A stretch of 64,000 nt of DNA, from positions 12,536,013 to 12,600,012 of the forward strand of contig CM042565.1 in the NCBI GenBank assembly GCA_023630585.1, read 5' to 3'. The translations under genes were made by a program, and so were the position numbers. The notes under the pieces are model-generated. The model had not been told where the DNA came from. It did not search any database and worked only from the letters and a program-made list of their open reading frames with translations. Shown here one piece after another: positions 22,598 to 32,547 of this stretch (position 1 is its first letter; each line of letters starts with the position of its first letter). This DNA is from Cranoglanis bouderius. Its lineage: Eukaryota > Chordata > Actinopteri > Siluriformes > Cranoglanididae.

Positions 22598-23136
22598 GTA
22601 TAAAGTTTTAGGCACGCTATTTTTTTCTACAAACTTTGTTATAGATTTTTTTTTTATTTTACGACTTCTACATCATCAAGTCAGTACAAAAACATTTTAG
22701 ATTCCCAAACATTAGTTTTCTAGCACAAAATTAAATGTTACAGAAAAAAATGTTTGTATGTCATTAAAGAAACCAGCATATTACCTAAGAGACACTTTTC
22801 AGACAAAAAACACAATGAAGGCTGCTGGGTTTTGCTGCAAAAATAAGAAGCGAGTGCGAAAGTCAAAGTCTCCAGAAGAACTGTGGTTGGTTCTGCAAGA
22901 TGCTCAATAAAACTTACCAGCTCATTTACTTATAAAACTGCATTAATTGTACTGGAGACTTCTATTTTTAGTTTTAGTTTTTTGTCACACCAAATATTGA
23001 CTTTGTTTCATTTTCTGCTGTTTACTGCTCTTTATGGCATTTTTTTTAATGTAAAAACATTTAATTTCATTATTTTGGAGGCATCTTTGCTCTACAGCAT
23101 TTTTTCACACCTGCATAAAACTTTTGTACAGTACTG
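22598..23136 (+). mobile_element. MITE family M1, unit A copy 1
   Basis: The interior landmarks match 6607-7012 in the opposite orientation (AGTCTCCAGAAGAACTGTGG, AGATGCTCAATAAAACTTAC). The right end is ACTTTTGTACAGTACTG followed by TA; the left end TAAAGTTTTAGGCACGC is degraded. Copies sit at the same place in B (38162-38704) and C (47281-47846). Confidence 0.7.
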
Positions 23137-23139
23137 TAT

Positions 23140-24200
23140 ATTTTATATATAATGTTACATATAAATGTATATATTTTTATTTAAATGTATTTTTGTAGAC
23201 CGTGCTGTTTTGCAGTTAGTTTGTGAGAAATGTATCGTAATACATATCGTGCATCATAGAATTGCCCTCAAGAATCATATGATAATTTTAGTCATGTCGC
23301 CCACCCCTACGAAAAGGACAGTTTGATTGATGGATATCAAACATTGGTAGGTGCCACAAAGAACAAAAATATTTCCACCAGAATCAGAATTCAGTCTGTT
23401 ATGGCAACAACACAAAAAAACATGGACCACAAGGTTCTTTTGGAAACAAAAAATGGTTTCTTGCTAATGAGTATTTTTTTAATCAGAATAATTGTTTTTT
23501 TTTTTTTTTTTCAGTGTTCAAGTAGCGAATTGAATTAGACTGAGACTTCAAATATCAAAGCTTGCCACCTAAAAACAAAGAAAAAGAAAAGTCTCCTTGC
23601 ATAGTTTTGCAACCAGTAAAATCCAACATTTTATATAAAAGACCCCTTTACAGAAAAGCCACATGGACTTTACATGATTTAATATTGATTGATTTCTTTT
23701 CACGTGAATTTTTTTCACACGATTCGTTTACTCACACATTATTTTTGCGCAACTTATTTTCACGTGATTTGTTCATTTTTCACGAGATTTTGTTTCACAT
23801 TATTTAAATGTGTATTTAAATGCACTTTCATATGTGACTTTTAATCATGTACATGATTTGTTAATTTTGCACATTTTTATTCATATGTTCTTACATAAAT
23901 AATTTTTCCCCCATATAATAACATTTACATGATGTTATCCATTTACTTTCATTCAATGAGTCTATTTTTTGTGATTTTATTCCTCTATTATTCATTTATT
24001 TACACATTAATATATGTTTTTTCTATTATTTCTCAAATTTATAATTCTTTATGTGAAAAATAGTATTTACATGTTGAGTTCACATGTTTAATTTTAAAGT
24101 GTACTATGGTGAAATGCACCTTCACAAGTTTTTTGTTTTTCAAATATGAAAAACTTTTGATCATAAGCGAAATGATTTTTTTTTTTTTCCCTTAAGGCCC
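23140..24200. other. 3' flank of the GPCR gene, repeated TTTTCACGTGA motifs
   Basis: AT-rich, no gene. 23690-23800 has several close variants of TTTTCACGTGATTT (E-box core CACGTG), also present in B and C with losses. On the minus strand this would be 3' UTR or downstream sequence of the receptor gene. Confidence 0.4.
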
Positions 24201-24202
24201 AT

Positions 24203-25156
24203 CTATGCATTAGTAGTGTGTACCGTGGATGACTCTGGTGGTCCTGATGGACTCGTGGTTTTGTTTCCAGTCTGTGTGTCTTTAGTGATGCAGCACTCAC
24301 AGCACCACGCTGGACATTGCGGTTTCTTATTGGACAGGTACAGGAGGGGCTGAATGCTGCTGCTGATGTCCATGAAGCCGAAAGCTATGTAATCGATATA
24401 ACATGCAAACACATCGTGAGAGAAATACTGCTGAAATGGGAAGAGAGCTACAGGAGGCAAGTAGTTAAAGACTATGATGGCTAAAATAATGATCACCATC
24501 TTAAAAGCTCTTTTCTTGACTGGGTGCATGTCGTCCTTTCCTTGACCAGATTCGCTCAGCACCCACAGGATGGAGATGTTGCAGAAGAGCATGAACGCAA
24601 ACGTGGCCAGGATCATAACCGTGAACACCACCTGGAAGTTGGGGATGGTGCCCACGCACTTGAGTATGGCATACACCAGCGTGATGAACCACACAACGCC
24701 GACACACACGGAACGATGGTTCCCGTCCTTAAAGTTGGAGAAAACGATGGGATGGCATACGGCCATATAGCGGTCCATGCAGATAGACGCCAGGAAGAGC
24801 GGTGACGAGTCCTTGATGCCGTAGACAAAGCGCAGCACGTACCAGGTCTTGCTGTTGATCACGAACAGCAGGCTGGCCACCTCCAGTGGCGGGATAAGGC
24901 AGAAGAAGGTGTCCAGCAAAGCCAGGTGCAAGATGAAGATGTCCGACGTGGATGAGTCGCTCCTGTTGCGGTGGATCAGCCACAGGACCATGAGGTTGGC
25001 CGGGATGCCCATGAGCATGTTAATAAACTGTATGCCCAGGTAGAGGAGGAGGATCTCGGGCATGTGGATGCACATCTCGTACATTGTCTTTTCGGGCACG
25101 GAGACATTTCCATTAAGGAGCGGGGAGTTACTGGTTTTATTACGCATCTCCATCAC
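24203..25156 (-). CDS. Class A GPCR, copy A (intact, intronless)
   Basis: A complete 317-residue receptor in one exon. N-glycosylation sites NKT (6) and NVS (17) precede seven hydrophobic segments at about 34-62, 72-95, 100-128, 139-160, 170-200, 219-243 and 251-275. Class A marks: N54 in PANLMVL (TM1), LALLD with D82 (TM2), DRY at 118-120, P in FNYLPP (TM6), QPLLY in place of NPxxY (TM7), then a CCECC cluster suited to palmitoylation. The Cys normally found at 3.25 is Thr, and no Cys is seen at the usual place in the second extracellular loop, so the canonical disulfide is lacking. Overall it looks P2Y/PAR-like, but I cannot name the ligand class. It is a plasma membrane receptor. Two further copies lie at 39806-40735 (broken) and 48955-49908 (intact). 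Confidence 0.9.
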   Translation of the reverse strand: MMEMRNKTSNSPLLNGNVSVPEKTMYEMCIHMPEILLLYLGIQFINMLMGIPANLMVLWLIHRNRSDSSTSDIFILHLALLDTFFCLIPPLEVASLLFVINSKTWYVLRFVYGIKDSSPLFLASICMDRYMAVCHPIVFSNFKDGNHRSVCVGVVWFITLVYAILKCVGTIPNFQVVFTVMILATFAFMLFCNISILWVLSESGQGKDDMHPVKKRAFKMVIIILAIIVFNYLPPVALFPFQQYFSHDVFACYIDYIAFGFMDISSSIQPLLYLSNKKPQCPAWCCECCITKDTQTGNKTTSPSGPPESSTVHTTNA

Positions 25157-25504
25157 TCAAAAACTGGTGCTTATCCAAACAAGAAACTCCAAAACTGAAA
25201 TGAAAGATATACATATGTATTATAAAAACAGATCAAATATTATTGCATTTGCGTTGTTTCACCATTTATAGGTCACTGTACAGTTCATGAGATAACTGAA
25301 ATGAAAGATATACGTATGTATTATAAAAGTGTATTTGGACTGTACAGCATCTATTGGTCACTTTCACTTTAGTATAATATCAAGTCACTTTCCTCTCTTT
25401 CTTTCTTTCTACTCAGTTAACTTTACTAGATTTCATTAAACATCTCTTTTTATATATATGAACATGGAATAACCATACTCGTGTATATACTATATGGCGC
25501 ATAT

Positions 25505-25625
25505 ACTCTCACTCACTCGCTTTCAGTAACCGCATTATCCTGGTCAGGGTCACAGTGGATCCGGAGCCTATCCCGGAAACACTGGGCATGAGGTGGGAAT
25601 ACACCCTGGATGGGTCGGCATACAC
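25505..25625 (-). repeat. SINE fragment (family S2), inverted
   Basis: It contains CAGTAACCGCATTATCCTGG, GGTCACAGTGGATCCGGAGC, CTATCCCGG and ACACCCTGGATGGGTCGGCA, the reverse of the S2 3' body. Copies lie at 41100-41235 and 50275-50410 in units B and C. Confidence 0.7.
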
Positions 25626-25940
25626 ATAAAATGTACCCTTGATGGTACAACCCCAACGACAAGGAAAGGTGTGTAGAACACACCCTCAGAAAAAAAGGTA
25701 CTAAACTGTACTTCACCTTGGCGTTGGTGAGGTGCTCTCAATCGTATATTTTCTGTACCGTTAGTATGTTTCTTTTTCCTAGAATGGTGCATGTAGTTGT
25801 ACCTTTTGTTACACGAAAAACTAATTACGGTTCATTTAATGTACAGCGATATCACTTCTAAAAGTACACTGTAGTCCGGGTTCCAGGTGAAAGATGCATG
25901 TAAAAGGAAATAAATAAATAAAAAATTACGCTATAGTATA

Positions 25941-26454
25941 CAGTACTGTGCAAAAGTCTTAGGCACCCTATTTGTTTTTTTAGTACAAACTTTATTTTAG
26001 ATTTTTATTTTATGACTTCTACATTATCGAGTCAGTACAAAAGCATTTTAGATTCCCAAACATTAATTTTCCAGCACAAACTTAAATGTTTGTCTGTCAG
26101 TAAAGAAAGCAGCATATTACGTAAGACACACTTTTCAGACAAAAAACACAATGAAGGCTGCTGGGTTTTTCTACAAAAATAAGAAGTAAGTGTGACAGTC
26201 AAAGGCTCCAGAAGAACTGTGGCTGCTTCTGAAAGATGCTCAATAAAACTTATCAGCTCATTTCCTTATAAAACTGCACAAATTGTACTGGAGAGGGTCA
26301 TCACACCAAATATTGACTTTGTTTCATTTACTATTGTTTACTGCTTTTTATAGTATTTGTTTTTAATGTAGAAAGAATTAATTTCATTATTTATGAAGGA
26401 ATCTTTGTTCTATAGCAATTGTTTGTATGTGCATAAGACCTTTGCACAGTACTG
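25941..26454 (+). mobile_element. MITE family M1, unit A copy 2
   Basis: Ends CAGTACTGTGCAAAAGTC and CTTTGCACAGTACTG are perfect inverted matches over 15 bp, flanked by TA. The interior matches 22598-23136. Unit B has it at 41543-42056. In unit C it is disrupted near 50480-50700. Confidence 0.85.
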
Positions 26455-26459
26455 TATAA

Positions 26460-27345
26460 TCGACCTTTCTTTCTTTCTAACCAATCATTACTAGATTTCA
26501 TTAAAAGCCTCTGTCTATTTGAAAGCAGCAACACATGGTATAATCATACTCCTATGTAGCATATAGTAAAATAATATTGTGCTTGTGCCATGCAGCTCCT
26601 ACACCCTCAGAAAGGTATCACACTGTACTTTTCCTTGTTGCTGGTGTGGTACTATCAAGAATATGGTATTTTTTGTATCTAAAAACACCTGACAATAGTA
26701 TGAATACATAGCTTTAAAAAAATATTGTAAGGTGTTTTTATAATTGAACTTTAAAATTGAAAATTAATTTTCAGAAACCTCAAATTTGCTCTTTTGCACA
26801 TTCTTCTGCTGACAGACTACCAAAGAAGACACAAAGCAAACATCTAAGACAAAATGTGTATAAATATGTTAGGGTGCCTCAGTAAACAGGGTTTACTGTT
26901 GAATGAAATATAGAGAGAGTCACATCTTGTTGAGAAAAATTGAGGAAAATATTTACGTAGGAACAGAATATACATATATATTTGGGTTTCATACAAGAAT
27001 CTTTCAAAAGCTAAACAATATTTGGGTAATTTTTAAAAAGAGTTTTAAGTAATAACTACTTAATAGCACTTTAAATAAGAAAAGAATTGATTAGACTCAC
27101 GTATATTGGTCCCCAGTGTAGCTGTTTTCACTTGTGAATAGTTATTCCTGCTCTATCATTAATGTCATACAAAGTTGCATCAGACTGCAGCACCTGTACC
27201 TGGCAATGTCACATATATAGTCAAATTTGTGATGCAAATAAGAAATGACATAAACCAACAATCAAACCAAACAGTGTCACTGTAGATAATATGAATATGT
27301 TAGACAAAATAACGTGTTCATTGAGTAAAGGTTCTTAGCTTCCTA
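26460..27345. other. No gene seen
   Basis: AT-rich sequence conserved among the three units, without open frames or clear repeat ends. Confidence 0.4.
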
Positions 27346-27351
27346 AACACA

Positions 27352-27639
27352 TTATGCCTGGAACCTTTTATGGTAGAAAAACTCTCTGTTGTAGAATTCT
27401 GCATAGGCACTCAGGAGCTCCCCAACTGGAACAACTGATGAATCCTTAAAGTGCCTCTGAGATGAAAATAGGTGTTTCTGTGCTTTTTTTGTACTCATCC
27501 TGTAGCCTTGTGGACATGATACTATTTTATATGTCTGTGTCGGGGGACCAAAAACAATTTTAATTTTATAGTTTGTCACTTCCAGGAAAGCAATCAAAAA
27601 CTTTTGATGATTCACATTTGTGTAAATCTCCATGATCAT
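27352..27639 (-). CDS. Hypothetical 95-residue ORF, kept in units A and B
   Basis: A minus-strand frame from ATG 27639 to TAA encodes a basic, mixed-composition protein (MIMEIYTNVNHQKFLIAFLE; CPQGYRMSTKKAQKHLFSSQ; ELLSAYAEFYN). Codon use and composition look more protein-like than the AT-rich surroundings. Unit B (42958-43245) keeps the full frame with only a few changes and no shift; unit C has lost the region. There is no domain I recognise. It could be a small gene, an exon, or a fragment of an unrecognised transposon. Confidence 0.3.
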   Translation of the reverse strand: MIMEIYTNVNHQKFLIAFLEVTNYKIKIVFGPPTQTYKIVSCPQGYRMSTKKAQKHLFSSQRHFKDSSVVPVGELLSAYAEFYNREFFYHKRFQA

Positions 27640-27747
27640 CCAATTAAATGCTCTCTAAAAGTTTTACATTTTAAGAGTAGTAGGTATTGAATGTTATGTT
27701 TTAACAGAAATAAATAATAAATGAAATCTTAAATACTACGGGGTGGG

Positions 27748-27862
27748 CACGCACTTCTGGGGGTTGGGGGTTCAAATCCCGCCTCCGCCCTGTTTGTGCG
27801 GAGTTTGCATGTTCTCCCTGTGCTTCTGGAGTTTCCTCCAGGTACTCCGATTTGTTGTTTTA
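27748..27862 (+). repeat. tRNA-derived SINE head (B-box type)
   Basis: GGGGGTTCAAATCCCGCCTC contains a B-box, followed by GTGCGGAGTTTGCATGTTCT and TCCAGGTACTCCG, the start of the S2-like fish SINE body. It is cut off by the Tc1 fragment at 27865. Also at about 43354-43468 in unit B. Confidence 0.65.
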
Positions 27863-27864
27863 TA

Positions 27865-28385
27865 CAGTGAGGGAAAAAAGTATTTGATCCCCTGCTGATT
27901 TTGTACATTTGCCCACTGACAAAGAAATGTTCAGTCTATAATTTTAATGGTAGGTGTATTTTAACAGTGAGAGACAGAATAACAACAAAAAAATCCAGAA
28001 AAACGCATTTCAAAAAAGTTATAAATTGATTTGCATTTTAATGAGGGAAATAAGTATTTGACCCCTTCGACTTAGTACTTGGTGGCAAAACCCTTGTTGG
28101 CAATCACAGAGGTCAGACATTTCTTGTAGTTGGCCACCAGGTTTGCACACATCTCAGGAGGGATTTTGTCCCACTCCTCTTTGCAGATCCTCTCCAAGTC
28201 ATTAAGGTCATTTTCAATGCCCTGGCTGAGGGAAGGAGGTTCTCACCCAAGATTTGACGGTACATGGCCGTGTCCATCGTCCCTTTGATGCGGTGCAGTT
28301 GTCCTGTCCCCTTAGCAGAAAAACACCCCCAAAGCATAATGTTCCCATCTCCATGTTTGACGGTGGGGATGGTGTTATGAATCGC
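27865..28385 (-). mobile_element. Tc1-like element fragment (CAGTGAGGGAAAAAAGTATT end)
   Basis: The end CAGTGAGGGAAAAAAGTATT next to TA is a Tc1 terminus found in many fishes. A minus-strand transposase piece (28113-28388) has MAIHNTIPTVKHGDGNIMLW, GCFSAKGTGQLHRIKGTMD and YRQILGENLLPSA, the middle of the catalytic domain. The N terminus and the second end are missing. The unit B copy is at 43471-43993. Confidence 0.85.
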
Positions 28386-28904
28386 CACCCAAATTGCTAC
28401 TATGTATAGCTACATAGTTTACTAGTTGGACCTAGTAAACTAACAACTTAATTTATATCAGTTCACATTTAATCATTTTATTTATTGTATGACCATAAAT
28501 GAACTGATTCATTTCCAAAGACTTATAACTTAGGGGAATGTAGTTGGGAAATGTAAAACAGGATTTCAAACAGTATTTTAAATAATCTTTTCACACTGCT
28601 CACTAAATTTAGCACAACTTTTGGAAAGTCTTTTGCCAACCAAACTAAATAACTTATTTATTGGAGCCTCATTTATATCTATTCAAGCATCAGGTGCCAT
28701 GTCCTGTTTATTTATTTAATGTATCAATCATCAGGTTTCAGGTAACAAGTGTCAAATATCAGGTATCATTTGGATCTATATTTGTATCTTACGTAAGGCA
28801 ACCTGGTGTCAGGTATCAGCTGTCAAATAGTTGGTTCCTGTTCTCAGGTGTCAAGTTTAAAAGTGTAAATGAATGAGGTTACAGAAGAAAAGGGCTGGTA
28901 ACTA
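28386..28904 (+). repeat. Dispersed repeat with an 11-bp stem-loop
   Basis: 28415-28442 reads TAGTTTACTAG, TTGGAC, CTAGTAAACTA: a perfect 11-bp stem with a 6-base loop. Further on come repeated CAGGT(A/T)(T/A)CA-type motifs (28690-28860). The block recurs in unit B (from 43993), in unit C (53972-54500), and in part at 58212-58345 outside the units, so it is a mobile repeat of unknown class. Confidence 0.5.
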
Positions 28905-29370
28905 AAAGATACTCAAATATACATTTACCAGCCATTTTATTAAGAACATCTATACACCCGCTCGTTCATGCAATTATTGGATCAGCACAATGCATAAAAT
29001 CAAGCAGAGACAGGTCAAGAACTTCAGTTAATGCTCACTTCAAACATCAGAATGGGGAAACACTGTGATCTCAGTCAATTTGACTGTGGCATGGTTGTGG
29101 TTGGTGTCAGATGGTCTGGTTTGAGTAATGCTGACTTCCTGGGATTTTCACACACAACAGTCTGTAGAGTTTGCACAGAATGGTGCTGAAGAAAACAAAA
29201 CATCCAGTGAGCACCAGATCTTTGGGTGGAAACACCTTGATGATAAGACAGGTCAGAGGAGAATGACCAGACTGGATCAAGCTGACAGGAAGGCTATGGT
29301 AACTCAGTTAACAACTCTTTCCAACCATGGTGAGCAGAAAAACATCTCAGAAAGCGCAAACGTCAGTCCT
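28905..29370 (+). mobile_element. Tc1-like element, 5' fragment
   Basis: It begins ACTCAAATATACATTTACCA, GCCATTTTATTAAG, a degraded form of a widespread fish Tc1 terminus. Transposase N-terminal sequence follows (RRMTRLDQADRKAMVTQLTT, LSNHGEQ), broken at the ATATAT/ACACAC run at 29368. Unit C (54505-55060) has a longer copy. Confidence 0.8.
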
Positions 29371-29462
29371 ATATATATATACACACACACACACAGTATC
29401 TCACAAACCTGAGTACACCCCTCACATTTTTATAAATATTTTATTATATCTTTTCATGGGAC

Positions 29463-30149
29463 TGTTACGACACTGGGGTTAAGAGTGAGACAGGATGCAC
29501 TCGCAGGGGAAAGTGGTCAGTTTATTAGGTACAAACACAGGGCACATTCAAATGTGACGGGACATCAACATAATAAATACAGAGGAAAGCACATCACTTT
29601 TCCAAAAAGGGGTTAGCCACTGAAGAAAACACTTACAGGACAAAAACCAGAAAATCATGAAACAATAATCCAAAACGCTTTCAGGGCAAAAATCCAGGAA
29701 ATCATGACACAGTAATCCAAAGGCTTACAGGGCAAAAATCCCAAACATCATGAAACAGGAATCCAAAGGCTTACAGGGCAAAATTCCAGAAAATCATGAA
29801 ACATTAATTCAAAGGCTTACAGGGCAAAAATCCCGAACATCATGAAACAGGAATCCCAAGGCTTACAGGGCAAAATTCCAGAAAATCATGAAACATTAAT
29901 CCACAGGCTTACAGGGCAAAATTCCAGAAAATCATAAAACATGAATTCAAAGGCTTACAGGGCAAAAATCCCGAACATCATGAAACAGGAATCCCAAGGC
30001 TTACAGGGCAAAATTCCAGAAAATCATGAAACATTAATCCAAAGGCTTACAGGGCAAAAATCCAGGAAGTAGCGAGACATACATTCAGGAACCCGGGAGC
30101 ACCGGGTAAACAAAAACTTCAAAACTAGCGCAAGGACCAGGGAACACCT
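29463..30149 (-). repeat. 3' LTR of the retrotransposon, 5' truncated
   Basis: Matches 33048-33597, starting TGTTACGACACTGGGGTTAA. It has about ten instead of seven of the 45-bp internal units. Homology stops abruptly after GGGAACACCT at 30149, so its U3 start is deleted together with whatever lay between it and the Gag frame. Confidence 0.9.
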
Positions 30150-30199
30150 CAAGTTTTGTCTGTTCTGGCGGACCCGGGCCCTTGGGCAGGATTGGCACA

Positions 30200-30560
30200 T
30201 CTGCCCCCCTGGACCCGAGGCTGGTGCAATTCAATGTCCCGCAGCCAGAGCCGAATGTGTCGTGTTGTGGACTTGGACGAGGACTTGGACGAGTGCCTGA
30301 ACCGATGCTTGGCCTGGATCTCAGAGCTGCGTGTGACCTGGTGTTTGGCCTGGATCTCGGAGCTGCGCGTGACCTGGAGCTTGGCCTGGGTCGTGGAGCT
30401 ATGCGTGACCTGATGCTTGGCCTGGATCTCCGAGCTGCGCGTGACCTGGTGTTTGGCCTGGATCTTGGAGCTGCGTGTGACCTGGAGCTCGGCCTGGGTC
30501 ACAGAGCTGCGTGTGACCTGATGCTTGGCCTGGATCTCCAAGCTGCGCGTGACCTGGCGC
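30200..30560 (-). repeat. ~30-bp tandem repeat beyond the Gag stop
   Basis: About nine units of 30 or 33 bp around CCTGGATCTCGGAGCTGCGC and GTGAC. On the minus strand a second frame (30149-30541) reads repeated QAKHQVTRSSEI, overlapping the end of the Gag frame in another phase. Confidence 0.85.
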
Positions 30561-31029
30561 TCTGTCTGGAACCCAGACTGGAACCAGGACTGGACTCCGA
30601 TTCAGCTCCTGGATTAGGGACAGGCACAGAGACAGACTGGGAAACAGACTGGGGAATGGGACAGAATATAGGACAGAGAACTGGGTATGGAACTGGGAGG
30701 AGACTTAGATTAGACCCAGAACCATAAACAAATTCAAAAACGTGGTTGGAAACCGGGCTGGAAATCAAATAGGAGACAGTGGAGGAGACAGTGGAGGAGA
30801 CAGTGGAGTGAGTTGGGTTGGAAACAGAGGAGGAGACAGGGCTGGAGACTGAGGAGGAGACAGGGCTGGAGACTGAGGAGGAGACAGGGTTATAAGCGGA
30901 GCTGGGAGTGAAATCACCCTCTGAACTGAGAAGGAGGGCTAACACCCATCCCAAAATTAAACCTATGTAGCCATCATAGAGATCAGGAACTGAACTTGGA
31001 AAATGATTGGAACCTGGGCTTGGACTTGC

Positions 31030-31560
31030 AACTGGACTAGGAACTAAATGAGGAACTCGACTGGGACTGGGAGCAGGACTGGGAACAGGACTGGGAACAG
31101 GATTAGGAGCAGGACTGAGAACTGGATTGGGAGCAGGACTGAGAACTGGATTGGGAACCGGATTAGGAGCAGGACTGGGAACCGGATTGGGAGTAGAACT
31201 GGGAACCGGACAGAGAACAGGACTGGGAACAGGACTGGGAGCTGGACTGGGAACCGGAGTGGGAGCAGGACTGGGAACTGGATTGGGAACTGGATTGGGA
31301 GCAGGACTTGGAACCGGATTGGGAACTGGACTGAGAACCGGATTAAGAGCAGGACTGGGAACAGGATTGAGAACCGGAGTGGGAGCAGGACTGGGAACCG
31401 GACTGAGAACCGGATCAGGAGCAGGACTTTGAATAGGGCAGGAATCTGGACATGGACTTGGACATGAACTAGGATTAGGGCAGGAACCTGGACATGGACT
31501 TGGACATGGACTAGGATTAGGACTAGGGCAGGAACCTGGACATGGACTCAATTTTGATTT
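31030..31560 (-). repeat. Proline-rich coding tandem repeat
   Basis: Short units around GGACTGGGAACCGGATTGGG on the plus strand encode repeated N/S-P-V/A-P residues on the minus strand. The same composition opens long plus-strand frames that are not genes. Confidence 0.88.
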
Positions 31561-31894
31561 AAAACATAGGCTAGGACTTGGAATGGAGGCCATCCCGTGG
31601 ACCTCAGATAGGGACTGGGCTTGAGGAGAGGCCATCCCGTGGGCCTCTGACTTGGATTGGACAGGAGTGGAGGTTTCTTCTAGAACCTCTGGCAAGACGG
31701 AGGTTTTCTCGTGGACCTCCGATACGAGCAGGCCAGGAGAGGAGGTTTCCTCTTGATTCTCTGGCTGTTGCTTGGGGCTGGAGGTTTTCTCGTGGACCTC
31801 CGATACGAGCAGGCCAGGAGAGGAGGTTTCCTCTTGATTCTCTGGCTGCTGCTTGGGGCTGGAGGTCGCCTTGTTAACCTCCCTGAGCAGCTCC

Positions 31895-32398
31895 GCTGTG
31901 GAGACTTCCTGCTGGGTCTCTGGCTGGAGCATGGGGCTGGAGGTCACCATGTTAACCTCCAGTTGTAGCTCCCTTGAGGAGACTTCCTGCTGGGTCTCCA
32001 GCTGGAGCTCAGGGCTGGAGGTCACCATGTTAACCTCCAGTTGTAGCTCCCTTGAGGAGACTTCCTGCTGGGTCTCCGGCTGGAGCTCGGGGCTGGAGGT
32101 CACCATGTTAACCTCCAGGTGTAGCTCCCTTGAGGAGACTTCCTGCTGGGTCTCCAGCTGGAGCTCAGGGCTGGAGGTCACCATGTTAACCTCCAGTTGT
32201 AGCTCCCTTGAGGAGACTTCCTGCTGGGTCTCCGGCTGGAGCTCGGGGCTGGAGGTCACCATGTTAACCTCCAGGTGTAGCTCCCTTGAGGAGACTTCCT
32301 GCTGGGTCTCCGGCTGGAGCTCAGGGCTGGAGGTCACCATGTTAACCTCCAGTTGTAACTCCCTTGAGGAGACCTCCTGCTGGGTCTCCTGCTGGAGC
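31895..32398 (-). repeat. 78-bp coding minisatellite in the Gag frame
   Basis: Six nearly identical 78-bp units and one diverged unit encode a 26-residue acidic repeat. Alternation of LQLEV and LHLEV, and of QPETQ and QLETQ, between units suggests expansion in blocks of two. Two 81-bp units of another type follow at about 31700-31866. Confidence 0.92.
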
Positions 32399-32415
32399 TC
32401 TGAGGGTGCCCGCCG

Positions 32416-32547
32416 GTGGAGCCGCTTATGCACCCGCCAGCTGCCCTTGAAACAGCTTTGGGAGCAGAAGTAGCTGCTCCTTACTCCCTGGTTCCTGCAG
32501 GTGGGGCACTGGAGGATGGCTGGTCGGGTGCATCCCTCTGTGGAACA
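32416..32547 (-). other. METAP1-type C6H2 zinc finger domain inside the Gag frame
   Basis: Ligands are spaced C-x4-C-x7-C-x2-C-x10-C-x3-C-x7-H-x3-H. The shared phrases QCPTC, SYFCSQ, CFKGSW and HK.LH are those of the N-terminal finger of methionine aminopeptidase 1, which docks the enzyme on ribosomes. MYND fingers have a related but different pattern. No intron interrupts it, as expected if it came from a processed transcript. All eight ligands are intact. Confidence 0.88.

Larger units (their letters stand above)
15310..29370. repeat. Tandem segmental duplication, unit A
   Basis: Homologous to unit B (35653-44517) and unit C (44640-55060). It carries the complete zinc-finger exon and an intact GPCR. 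Relative to B and C it contains two extra blocks, 15677-16756 (acceptor and 5' part of the zinc-finger exon) and about 18607-22119 (including a Tc1 element). The first block belongs to the intact gene, so at least that difference is a deletion in the ancestor of B and C. Confidence 0.9.

Noticed and set aside
29620..30070. CRISPR-like spacing of 45-bp repeats
   Set aside because: The repeats are contiguous, without unique spacers, lie inside an LTR, and the genome is vertebrate.
30182..32473. Several plus-strand frames (30182-30727, 31048-31467, 31853-32473) of Gly/Arg/Leu or Cys/Ser/Trp repeats
   Set aside because: They are complements of the tandem repeats in the minus-strand Gag frame.
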